This document shows, piece after piece, positions 1 to 10,000 of a DNA stretch of 64,000 bases; positions within the stretch are counted from its first letter, which is position 1, and the number at the start of each line of letters is the position of its first letter. This DNA is from Beverwykella pulmonaria. Its lineage: Eukaryota; Ascomycota; Dothideomycetes; Pleosporales; Melanommataceae. The notes beneath the pieces were generated by a model. The model saw only the letters and a list, made by a program, of their open reading frames with translations, had not been told where the DNA came from and searched no databases. Both the position numbers and the translations under genes were made by a program. The stretch is from contig BCHH01000010.1 in the NCBI GenBank assembly GCA_001599595.1, positions 1,681,035 to 1,745,034 of the forward strand, written 5' to 3'.

Positions 1-2
1 AA

Positions 3-551
3 TGCGTTAGGAAGAAGAACTTGCCCAAGTGGATTACGGGAGAAACGCCGACTTCGAAGGGAGAAGTGCAAACGAACGGAACGCAGTCGCACCCCGTTGA
101 ACAGCGCCATCCAACAGGACGACGAAGGAGCACCATTACCCTCACAGAAGACAAACACGAAATCTGCTGGCCCATCGTCGACCCCATTCCAGAAGCCTCT
201 TCCCAACCAGCCAATGGCGACACCTCTGCTATCGAAGACGACAGTATCAGTCCTACGACATCCAGCTTCCCCCCTCCAAAGCCCATACTCAAGTCCCACT
301 CCCGCCCACAGCTATCAGCCGGTGGCGACGAGTTCGTCTGCCGTGGCGGGTCTTGCATCATCTCCCCCATGGGCGAGATTCTTGCCGGCCCGCTTTGGGA
401 GGTTGAAGATGGAGGGGTTCTAGTCTGTGAGGTTGATTTCGAAGATTGTGAGAGGGGGAGGCTGGATTTGGATGTTGCGGGGAGTTATTCGAGGATGGAT
501 AGCTTTCATTTGAGTGTTGATGGGCTGGACTTGAGTCCACCGCCTTGGTAA
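3..551 (+). CDS. Nitrilase, C-terminal part (5' truncated by window)
   Basis: The open frame enters from the left edge and ends at a TAA. The last ~75 codons match the C-terminal part of fungal nitrilases: a RGGSCIISPMGEILAGPLW block followed by a DFEDCERGRLDLDVAGSYSRMD block, which lie after the catalytic Cys in this family. Nitrilases hydrolyse nitriles to carboxylic acids and ammonia and form cytosolic spirals. The Glu-Lys-Cys catalytic residues lie upstream of the window, so substrate class (arylaceto-, aliphatic or cyanide hydratase) cannot be judged. Between the VRKKNLPKW motif near the edge and the conserved C-terminal block there are about 80 low-complexity residues rich in Ser, Thr and Pro, longer than I expect in this family. 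That could be a real insertion or an unspliced segment, though I see no obvious intron in it. Confidence 0.85.
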   Translation, partial: CVRKKNLPKWITGETPTSKGEVQTNGTQSHPVEQRHPTGRRRSTITLTEDKHEICWPIVDPIPEASSQPANGDTSAIEDDSISPTTSSFPPPKPILKSHSRPQLSAGGDEFVCRGGSCIISPMGEILAGPLWEVEDGGVLVCEVDFEDCERGRLDLDVAGSYSRMDSFHLSVDGLDLSPPPW

Positions 552-2444
552 AGTGTTGTAGTTTCTGATGCAGAGTCGAATTTTGTACCCCAATACTCAA
601 GATTGAATATACATTCTGTACGCAGGGTGGTAATAAGTCTCGTAGGTATGATGTATGCAATATAAAGCTGATACAGTATATAGTATAGCGGACTAGTGTC
701 CTGGGCTTACGCATTCTCTCTTTTTACGTCATGTTACGCTAGCATAACTGTTCCCAAATGTATATAGATGGATTATAACATAATTGAAAACCTGACACTC
801 CGTTATTTTCAGTTCCTGATGTCATGCACACGCTAGTTTTAGCCATGACCGGTAGAACGGGTTGATTTCTTTCTTCGAGAAATGCTCACAATTGGAGTTG
901 GCGAGTGACGCTGCAGAAACTTAGGACGTGATTCTTTGCACATCTGCGAAATCTTCATAGATGTCTGTTCGTAGTTGTGCAGGTATGAGACCAGCGCTTA
1001 GAGGAAGCAATTGACTCTACATCAAGGGTGTCAACGATTTCACATAGGGTCTATATAGGGCCCTCAGCGGTAGCCTGTTCAGCCTCATGATGTCCAATAG
1101 GCGGTCAGTCTCTGCACCTCCATCAAACATCCTACAGTGTATTTGGCTCAACATGGAACAGAGAGCAAGGTATCATAAGTGAGATGATAGAGAGGCTCTG
1201 GTTGTTCGTCTAGGCTAGGATTAGGCTTCTAAATTTTGACTGGCCACTCAATATTCGGCTAGCCTTCCAAAATAGGACTCGAGCTAGGGATTTAGTTAGC
1301 ATCTTACCCTAAATCTAGACCATGCTAATATAGATGGTCAGGTACAGCTCACTTGCGACAAAAAGTTCAGTCTTGGAGGGTCCTACAGGATAACACCGGA
1401 GGGATCGGAGCCGAGATGACCGTTTCTGAAACTTGAGCGACAAACCATATTCACTAATAGACATTTGATGCAATAAACTCTAAAATTACTTCCGTCTAGC
1501 AGTCAATACTATGCAGCTCATAAATCTGTAAATCGGTTTCTAAGTATATATCTCACAATGATAATACCATGCGAAGATTAGAAACGGCGGTATCTACTAA
1601 AACTCAGTGTATGTTCTAGATTCAGCAACGTATTCCTGGAGAATGAGTATCGCTTGCAGGTTGCGGATATCACGAGTTGCTGCCAGTGGAGAGTTTAGTT
1701 GAACTCGAATGCGACGCTGTTGACCCGCGGAACTCTACCCCGCCGTCTTCATCCTTTATTCACTGACCGTCAACTTCTCAGACACTCCCTACCAGCTGCC
1801 ATCTTGCTATAATCAGAATGACCCCGTCTACAAATTCCTCAGACTGTTGATAGGGAGTCACGAATCTACACTTGTGAGAGGTGCAGTCGTTGCTAGATCA
1901 GTCGCCATCCCGATGCTCATAGTGGTGAGAATCATACAAGGGAAAGTCATAGGCTCGATTCTCACCGAGGAACAATATACGAGGATCGCTTGGGGTGGAG
2001 TGTTTGATCGGATGAGGAAGGCGATGATTATTCCCTGAGCTGACTGCTCCTCGAATATCTGCAGATAGAGCAAAATATCTGTATAAATTGTATTAGCTAG
2101 CAGCACTGTTGCAGCGCGACTAATAGTGAAGTATCTCATGTACTGGAGCACAAATCATTACTAGCGTATTTCCATCAGCACGCTGAGTGTCACATTTGAA
2201 AAGCAGACGCTACCTCTAAAAGCAAAATTATATGCTTTTACGTCGAATAATCCCTTTCCGATACCATCGGAGCTCCCAGGGGATGGGAGGCTGTGAAGGA
2301 TCGTAGGATCGTAGGATCGTGGCGCAGGTTGCGGCCGAGCCTTGAGCATGCGGCGAGGTTTGTTTTACCCACCTTGACGTCGCAACCTAACTCGCATTTT
2401 CCTCCTTCCCCACTTCACCCATCTCTGGAAAATCTATCTGCACC
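552..2444. other. Intergenic, no supported gene
   Basis: About 1.9 kb of AT-leaning sequence between the nitrilase stop and the next start. Only short frames occur on either strand (under 100 codons) and none has a recognisable motif or credible splice pattern. A CT-rich stretch just before 2445 is the likely 5' region of the next gene. Confidence 0.6.
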
Positions 2445-3884
2445 ATGGGCTTGGTGCAAAAGGTTACGCGCGCTTTACGCCGTTTCTGGAAATTTTGGTG
2501 TTCTATTTACCCGGTAGCGTTAATCGTACTTTTCACCATCTATACCTACACCGGGAGCGTACGATGCTTCGGAAGAGTTCTTGGACCCATCATATGGACT
2601 ACTTGTATCGTTTCCCTTGGGTTTTGGGTATGGCGGGAGGCGAACCGAGACCGAGAACGGAGGAGTTGCTATGGACACCTCCCCCCCGAAAAATACGCCC
2701 CTGTAGCGCAACTGAGGGAAACGATATCGGCGGTTGAGGCGTATAGCAGCGCCTACACATGGAAGGACTATCTTCCGTTTGGCCGCCGCTGGCAGCGAAT
2801 GAAAAAGCTACCCAAGCCCTCTCTCGACGACATTGAAGCGGCGTTCAGAGAATGCGAGGATGCGGTCGGGCCAACGGACGTCAATATACATATTGCACTC
2901 AATCGGTTGTTCACAGCTTTAAAGGATGAGAAAGATCCTCTCTTCGAAGAAAGATTTTCACTGCGATACATCAAGATAGTTGAACATGTACGCGGCGGGG
3001 ACAGCGAGAATCTAATACCGATCTTTGCACGCCTCGGAGCATTGTACTTGCGGGAGAAACGATGGAAAGAGAGCGCAGATGTGTTCGAGCGGGCCATTGA
3101 CTTACAAATCTTCCACTCGACATCAGGCTCGAAAGTCAACGGATTGATAAACGACGAGAAGAAGCTGCGTTGGCAAAAGCTGCAAGCGATAGCCCTGAGT
3201 GTTGCCGGGGAGAACGATGCTGCGGAAAATGTATTGCGAAGCCTGGTTGGGGTGCTGGAGGAAGATTGTGGTGTGCTGAACAGCGAGCTTCTCGGAACAC
3301 AGCAGATGATGGGTATGCTGCTAGGGATTTACATCAAGCAAGGCTGGAAGACGATCATGCAACACAAAGAAAACACCGCGGGTCATGACACGCTTCGGTA
3401 CTTACACGATGCAACGACGCTCATCTCGAAGATACCCTCTTCGCGCGCCACCAACCTCAAATTACTCGGCAGGCTCTTCATTTGGGCGGGAAAGATTACG
3501 GATGGCGAAACAGCCTTCAGACTCGCCAATTCGGCAGCTGAATCCCCAAAAGGCTGTGAGCAGACATCAGTGTGTTTATCCTGTGGTGGAAATCATGAAT
3601 CTTTCAGGTTATGCGACGTCTGCGCAAAGGAAATCCAAGTGAATGAAAGGTGGCTGTTCTGCAAGAGTTGCGTCGACGTAGATCTCTGCGGCGAGTGTTA
3701 CGAGGGTAGGGGTGAGGAGCGTGATTGGGAGGATGTCGACAAATTTCCTAGGCAGTGCTTGGAGCACGACTTCTTCGATGTAAGCCCAAACGAGAAGGAA
3801 GAGCGACGGACGGACGAGATGTGGATCGTGGATGTTTGTGGGCGGTTGAAGGTTGAGTTGGAGCGTGGGCCTGGGGCATCCTAA
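2445..3884 (+). CDS. Membrane-anchored TPR-like protein with C-terminal ZZ-type zinc finger
   Basis: Single-exon frame of 479 aa with ATG in the context CACCATGG. Residues ~20-68 form two hydrophobic segments (around WCSIYPVALIVLF and GPIIWTTCIVSLGF), which suggests an N-terminal membrane hairpin. The middle (~130-360) is helical with TPR-like signatures such as ALYLREKRWKESADVFERAI. The C-terminus carries a Cys-rich module: an outer CLSCGG pair, then CDVC, CKSC and CGEC pairs and a closing CLEHDFFDV. The CxxC-x12-CxxC-x4-CxxC pattern with a downstream His fits a ZZ-type zinc finger. Domain order is therefore TM hairpin, TPR, ZZ. Such fingers generally bind peptides or proteins; the ligand here is unknown. 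It could be an organelle-surface adaptor, but that is inference. Confidence 0.75.
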   Translation: MGLVQKVTRALRRFWKFWCSIYPVALIVLFTIYTYTGSVRCFGRVLGPIIWTTCIVSLGFWVWREANRDRERRSCYGHLPPEKYAPVAQLRETISAVEAYSSAYTWKDYLPFGRRWQRMKKLPKPSLDDIEAAFRECEDAVGPTDVNIHIALNRLFTALKDEKDPLFEERFSLRYIKIVEHVRGGDSENLIPIFARLGALYLREKRWKESADVFERAIDLQIFHSTSGSKVNGLINDEKKLRWQKLQAIALSVAGENDAAENVLRSLVGVLEEDCGVLNSELLGTQQMMGMLLGIYIKQGWKTIMQHKENTAGHDTLRYLHDATTLISKIPSSRATNLKLLGRLFIWAGKITDGETAFRLANSAAESPKGCEQTSVCLSCGGNHESFRLCDVCAKEIQVNERWLFCKSCVDVDLCGECYEGRGEERDWEDVDKFPRQCLEHDFFDVSPNEKEERRTDEMWIVDVCGRLKVELERGPGAS

Positions 3885-4292
3885 GTGCTACTTCTTTAAA
3901 TATCTAATGCTTGATTTTGATGCTACTTGGATATCCACTTTCTATCATAGTTCTCAATGACGTATTGGTAGGCGTATCAGGTTGGGGTTTGTCTGGATGG
4001 ATGTTAGACATTAACACGTTGTGTTTCCGGAAGTGGTAGAATTCGGTGCATGACCAGCTTGCGGGACAAGTGGTGCTGTATTGAACCGTGATTGCTTGCG
4101 GATTGTCATTTAATACAATTCTAAGCAGCTTCGTGTTGTTGCTGCTAATGGAAAAGAAGTAACAAGCAGAGTTCTAGGCTCAAGTCATGACAAATTGGGT
4201 CCGACTACATGTGAGCTCATCCACAATTCTCCTCTACATGGACACACTAAATACACATATACGTTCAATACAATCACTTCAAAATATCAACA

Positions 4293-4300
4293 CTCGTGCC
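4293..4300. repeat. Target-site duplication, left copy
   Basis: CTCGTGCC directly precedes the left inverted terminus of the hAT-like element; an identical octamer follows the right terminus at 5162-5169. An 8-bp duplication is the hAT superfamily hallmark. Confidence 0.85.
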
Positions 4301-5161
4301 CAGAGTTGGCATCAAGTAAGCCAAGTAAGCTTCCTCTCGGAAGCTTACTTACTTGGTAAAACGCGTAGTTTGAAGCTTGATTGACTTACTTGATAGGCAA
4401 AATCAAGAAGCTTGCTTGATAGGCTTGCAAGCGCTTGCACGTGATCTAATTACATGAAAAATTCACTCCATGCCTCCAAATCCAGCTCTGTACGGACCTT
4501 TTGGCTGGCAATGGAGGCTTACAGAGGCTAGGGACGCGCTTCCAGTCAAGCCCTTGAAAATCGTCGGGGTCCTCCGGCCAAGAAGCCTCCGTGGAGATGT
4601 TGAGGGTTGTGTTTACAGAGCCTGCGTCTGTAGCAGCGTCGGTGCCCGCGTCGTCGCAGGCTTCAATGGTCGCGTCGGCTGCGCCGTCACGTAACTCGGC
4701 ATCCTGAGATGCAACTTTCTGGGAGAAAACGGTGGAGAGGCTGCTGTTCATGCTGGCCGATTGTGGGCGTCTTTTTGACGATAATTGACCATTTCTGATA
4801 GCGTTTTGACGCGTTGGGCGCTTGCAGACTAATTTCTCGTGTTCGCTGACTAATTGGCTGGCGCGGCCTTTCTAGCCAATAGGAGGGCTAGGATTTCTCA
4901 ACACCAAAAAATTATCGTGAGAATTCTCACGATACCAAAATCGTTGTATCACGTTTTGAATGATCTAGGGCATATCTGCAACTCCAAAAAATTTTATGAG
5001 CTTACCAAAGTATCAAGCTTTTATCAAGCTATCAAGTAAGCTTTCAATTGAAAGCTTGGTTGCTTGATAAAGTCAAAATCCAGAGCTTGATTGACTTACT
5101 TGCTTACGTTATCAAGTAAACAAGTAAGTACTTGATAACGGCTTACTTGTTGACAACTCTG
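4301..5161. mobile_element. Non-autonomous hAT-superfamily element, 861 bp
   Basis: The ends are imperfect inverted repeats of 22 bp: left begins CAGAGTTGGCATCAAGTAAG, and the reverse complement of the right end begins CAGAGTTGTCAACAAGTAAG (20 of 22 positions agree). The CAGAG terminus and the identical 8-bp flanks CTCGTGCC are typical of hAT elements. Both subterminal regions are packed with AAGTAAG and CTTACTTG motifs in both orientations, and the segment CTTGATTGACTTACTT occurs near each end, which fits transposase-binding subterminal repeats. The only coding trace is the start of a hAT-type protein on the minus strand. The element therefore looks like an internal-deletion derivative mobilised in trans. 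Perfect target duplications suggest a fairly recent insertion. Confidence 0.85.
4446..4751 (-). pseudogene. hAT transposase N-terminal remnant inside the element
   Basis: A frame of 101 codons starting at 4751 has an acidic, Ala/Asp-rich leader followed by a KRSVQSWIWRHGVNF segment. W-x-W/HG segments like this begin the BED-type zinc-finger region of fungal hAT transposases. The frame stops before any zinc ligands or the DDE/RNase H core, so it cannot encode an active transposase. It supports the hAT assignment made independently from termini and target duplications. Confidence 0.5.
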
Positions 5162-5169
5162 CTCGTGCC
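5162..5169. repeat. Target-site duplication, right copy
   Basis: CTCGTGCC, identical to 4293-4300, directly follows the right terminus of the hAT-like element. Confidence 0.85.
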
Positions 5170-5409
5170 TCATTTACCTACATTAATTCATGTCTTGCGT
5201 GTATTTTGGGACTTTATCAGGGATGAGTAATGCTTTCCGATAGGATTTGAGCTGTTCTCCAAAACTCGTTAACTCATACAGTATCAACTCCAAAAACATG
5301 AAATCGCGGTCATAGAATTGAGATCGCTGAGCCAGTCGGTCTCCACGGCTGTCCTCGCTCTCGAGAAGATGAAAAGTTGACTTGGATCAGATTGATCCTG
5401 CACAAGTTG

Positions 5410-8400
5410 TCATACTTCCTCCATGATGGCGCTGGTCCTCCTTCTCTTCTCTACCGTGGTCAAGACATTGAATCCCACAGACCCATGGGAGGTTCCATCT
5501 ACGATTTCCTTCCAGTCCGCTTCCTCTATTTCTGGCGTTACCATATCTATCTCTGGTGTTACCATTCTCTTCCTGTGCCGCCTCTCACAAATGCGTCTCT
5601 TGCACTCCCTTAAGAGCCTCATAATGCTTTCATAGCTGAGTGCAAGGATAACCAATGGAATAGAAATCGCAAAACCAATTCCGAAAATCCATTTCGAAAC
5701 GAAGGCCAAGGACATGCTAGGCTCTCCTGTATTTCCTTGTGGAAAATCTGAAATATTGATTGTAAATATAGTCCCGATAAAAGACAGGGGTAAGAAAATG
5801 ATTGTAACTATGGTAAAGACCATGATTGTTTGGCCCTGGTGGACGGTGTCTGTTGCTTGATATCGCGCAAATCGGGCTTCAAAGACGTTCGCGTAGCGGT
5901 GTTTGAGGTCAAGCAGATTAGTAATGGATGCGTGTATAGAGTCTGTCTGGTTTTGCATGCGCTGGATGTCCCCTAAGTGTGTCCGAATTGTACCCAACTG
6001 CTTCTCTTGGAAACTTTTCAATCCACTAATGTCCAGAGGAGCGACCTGAATCTTCCTCACAAATTCGTTTATTAGCACTGATTGATTTGAAAGAACCAAG
6101 GTGAGCAATTGGAATTCGTCGCGAAGGCTCTGGATATGGTCGAGCAACATGGTCTCTGGATTGATATCAAGGAGACGATCCACGCATTCGGGCTCAACAG
6201 AAGAATTATCGCCGGGCATCTTATCCTTCTCTTTAGAGATTTTCAGGAATCGATTGGAGGAGCCTCGTTGCCGTTTGAGCCATTCCGAAGCTTGTCGTGA
6301 GTCGGAATTGAATTCCCTAAAGAGCTCGTCGACTTGCTGATCTGTGCCACTTACCGCTGACTCAAACTTGTCCAGGAACGGATAGTCCTTTTCCTTGATA
6401 ACCCGACTCTCGAAGGCACCGATGCAGCGGCCGCTGATAATTGATGCCAGATCTACAACAGATCTGACCGGCACAGTCTCTTTACTCCTGTTCTTAATGT
6501 CTTTGATGATACTTTCGAGCACGTTCAGATGGTCGTCCTTGGGTAAATTCCATGGTTGAGGGAGACTAGTGATGATCAAGTTGTCGCTTAGGATCCACAT
6601 CCAAAGCTGTCCGACCTAGGCAAAGTGTGAGGCTCAGTGACGAAATGAAATAGGTATTTTCGAGCGTACCATGTATAGGTTGAGGTTCGTCTGACCGGCT
6701 GACTTAATCAGTTGTGTTTTGTCTCTTTTACTCTGCACTTCCGTCAGTTTGAGTCGCTCGATCTTTTATGAGTTTGCTTCGTACCTGAACTAGGGCACTG
6801 TCGCTCGCATTTACTTTGCGATAGAACGATAGTGATCGGATGTTGAAGTCGTTGCTTGAAGGCTGTGACCTCTGACGGTTAGACTCCTCCTTGTAAAGGT
6901 GGGATGTGTTTAGCATCATCTGAGTGGATTCCGGGTTGTCCAATAGGGCGCTTCTGATTGTTCTTTCCATTGTCTGTAAGCTCCTACCTGTTTCGAAATG
7001 GATGTACGGCATGAGAATGAACAGACTTCCATCCTTCGAGTCTCGTAACTCTTCGCCCAAAGACGCCCGAGATGGATTTCGTCGGGACTTGACCTTGAAG
7101 TTACTCCTAATCACACCACTCGACGTAGGCTCACAAAATGGTCTCATGTAATGTGACTCAAATCTCTGACCACGTTGAATGGTTTCAAGTGACCGTTCAA
7201 CGGCTACGAACTTTTCGACGTCATAATCGCCATCTTCGATAAACGCTTTCGTCAGAAGTGCTTCAGCCCAGGCGATATTATTCGCCGGTATATGTATCCA
7301 ACGAAACTGAGTGGCCCAATCGTGATTTGGAGACACGCGAGACCCTGGCACCGGAGGTAATTCTACGCTCTTTCTCTGGGTGTTGGAGTAAAGTAGGTCA
7401 TGCATTGTTCTGTCTGTGCGTCGCTTTCCATTAGGAAAATGTCCAAAGTCAACAATCGTGGCTTTGAAGGCTCTACTGGCGTCCCAGGCTTCCTTGGATA
7501 GTCTTTCCAAGTGAAAAGGGGCTAGTAGATGGAGTGCATGCATTGATTTGGCCTTGACTGCTTTCGAGAATGGAGTGTTCCCGTATTCGTCCCTAACGTT
7601 TAGTCTGATATCAGGACACCGAAGTAAGCACTCTAGAACAGAGGGCACGCTAGATTCCGCCGCAAGATGGAGTGGCGTTTCTCCTGTGGTCGTCTGCGCG
7701 TTGACTAGCGCTCCGTTTTCAAGCAGCATCTGCACGATGCCCGGGTCGCGGTGCAGGAATTTTGCCCTTTGGCACGCCTAATGGTGAGAAAACGAGTCAG
7801 CATACTTCATCGGCTCTCCTACTTTAGGGCTACTTGCAATGTGCAAAGGAGTCCATCCACCAGCACTTTGTGCATTAATATCAGCGCCATGAAAAAGAAG
7901 AAGAGGTACAATATCGGAATTGCCATGAGCAACGGCGAGATGAAGTGGAGTTCTTAATAGCGACTCAGTCATGCTAATGTCGGCACGCTTTGAGGTCGGT
8001 TGCGTCAGAAGTCTTTCAGCTAGTATCCGATGGCCCGTCGTGCACGCCCAATGCAAGGCGGTCCGTCCGTTTGTATCTTTGGCGTCCACCTTGATTTGAG
8101 TCGTCAAAATTCTGTCTAGAATGTCCATTCCCCAATGCTTAGATCGGTCCGCGGCCAAGTGGAGTAGGACAGTCTTTCCTTCATTATCTTTCATGTTAAC
8201 ATTCGCGCCTTTGCGCAACAGAAGATCAAGAGCATGAAAACCATTTCTTAACGCCGCAATCATGAGTGCTGTCATACCATTCCGATCTCTTTCATCCACC
8301 TGCGCTCCATATTTGACCAACAGCTGGACCACATGGAAGTGGTCGCGGTGAATAGCACGAAGAAGGGGGCTTTGTCTCGACGGAAGCGCATCGGTTTTTG

Positions 8401-8737
8401 CTCCTAACTGTAAAGCCAATTCAGCTGTGCGGGTCTTTCCAACTTCGGCACTTTTTATTAGACTGAGCTGTAGTAACCTTCCATAACGCTGTCCCCCACT
8501 TTCAGCCTCGAGTATGCTTTTCAATGTTTCAACGTCATCATTCTCAGCAGCCTCTCTGATCCTTGGTTCAGGCCGCTCGTAAAAGCTCGCAGAGCTGTCG
8601 ATAGATGGACGATGAACACTAGTGCGAGGTTCAACCTTGCCGTTATTCGGTATAGAGGACCCTGACTGGCGATCTGACCAAGCGTTCACAGAGACACTAT
8701 TATCCTCTGTGGGGGGAGACGCTGGCAGAGAACTCAT
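5410..8737 (-). CDS. Ankyrin-repeat protein with C-terminal CorA-like membrane domain
   Basis: Four exons: 8737-7823, 7777-6785, 6732-6670 and 6615-5410. Introns of 45, 52 and 54 nt are all phase 0 and have GT..AG ends; CTGAC branch sites are visible in the first two. The joined frame gives 1058 aa. Residues ~50-430 hold about nine ankyrin repeats (for example NGMTALMIAALRNG, GRTALHWACTTGH, GETPLHLAAES). After a variable middle, the tiny third exon joins to VGQLWMWILSDNLIITS, the usual start of the fungal CorA-like module. Near the C-terminus are two membrane segments, MVFTIVTIIFLPLSFIGTIF and WIFGIGFAISIPLVILALS. The GMN selectivity motif of true CorA Mg2+ channels is absent; NISDFPQ follows the first helix. 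Transport activity is therefore doubtful, and a membrane-anchored ankyrin receptor or scaffold is as plausible. Confidence 0.85.
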
Positions 8738-10000
8738 ACTGAATCGCTTTGATAGATAATGAAGAATTCCCGAGCGGTCTGAAGGACTGAAAGTTCTCGC
8801 TCGAGGCTGTTGGAGCGCTATGCTATATTAAGGCTAGAGCAAGGCCCCCTGCTGGCCCTTATCACCGCTGTCGCCACATTACGGGCGGTCCATTAATCGA
8901 ATCCCAGCAAGAATTACCCTATATTTTGTCTAGTATGCTCAAATGAAATCTGTACATGACTAAATACACCAATTGCGACTTATTCTGGTGGGTGAACAGG
9001 CCACATTGATCTCAAGGTTCGTTACCGATTCATGGCCTCTAGGAACTAAGTAATGAAGCATGATAAGATAGGGACAAGCTTGCGCAAGAACTCCATGTCC
9101 TATGCTTTAAGAAAGAGGCGGCAGGACTGATAGACAGCTTTCTGTATCTAGTCGTCCGCGAAATTTGCGATTATTCTGATTGTCACAAAGACAAACAATG
9201 GCGAGAGTATGCAACATTAATGGCGGTGGAATATGCTAAGGAGTTCATTTCTGTTATATGTGCCAAGGGATTCAAGAGGACACCAACTGTTACTGTTCTT
9301 TTAGCTAGCGCAATGTTGTCATGCCTATTTCAAGCTCGACATCTCGGTCCATGTGCCCTTTGAGTTTGACGGTGGGCAGTACTGATCATAGTAATGCTCA
9401 CTAGTAACAGGAGTCACATCTAATGAGCCCACAATCATGCCCTAGAGCCTGTAAATTTTGTGCGACAAAGTAAATAAGCCTCCCACCCTCCACTTTTTTC
9501 AACCACAAATCTCCAACTTAAATTCTGAAACAACCTTGGGCGGGTATACATATGGAATTCTCGGCGTTGGTCAAAAGATTGGCTTCAGCACCTACATGTC
9601 GTGGTGAAGTAGCGGAACTAGAATCTTCAATTCTCACGCCATGATCTCTACATTGCGGAGAAGTGCCGCGTTATGTTTCCCAGATGGAGAAAAGATTTGA
9701 CTGTGATAAGGGAACCATTGATCGACGGTGCTGATGGGTATAGCCAGGGCCCGAAAACAGTAGGTTGTGATATAGAAAACCCTTTTGAGCATTGAATGTA
9801 TGACAGAACGTAATAGTATAAGAATCCCAGACGTAACCCCCTTACCCTCCGCCATTACGATAGTGTGGAGAAACGTATTTGTGATATCCTTGAACCAAAG
9901 GAAAATATTGAACAGCCCGTGAAGAAAGTAGAAGGACATGAAATTGAAATAGACCCACCTTCCCAACCACTCCCCTATCCCACATATTTTATTTATTGAC
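8738..10000. other. Intergenic, no supported gene
   Basis: About 1.26 kb. It contains the upstream region of the ankyrin-CorA gene and the 3' flank of the peptidase/zinc-cluster gene. A 148-codon minus frame at 9634-10080 overlaps the end of the latter and has no recognised motif. Confidence 0.55.

Noticed and set aside
1847..2151. Opposed short frames in the left intergenic region
   Set aside because: 63 and 97 codons on opposite strands without motifs, splice signals or composition typical of coding sequence.
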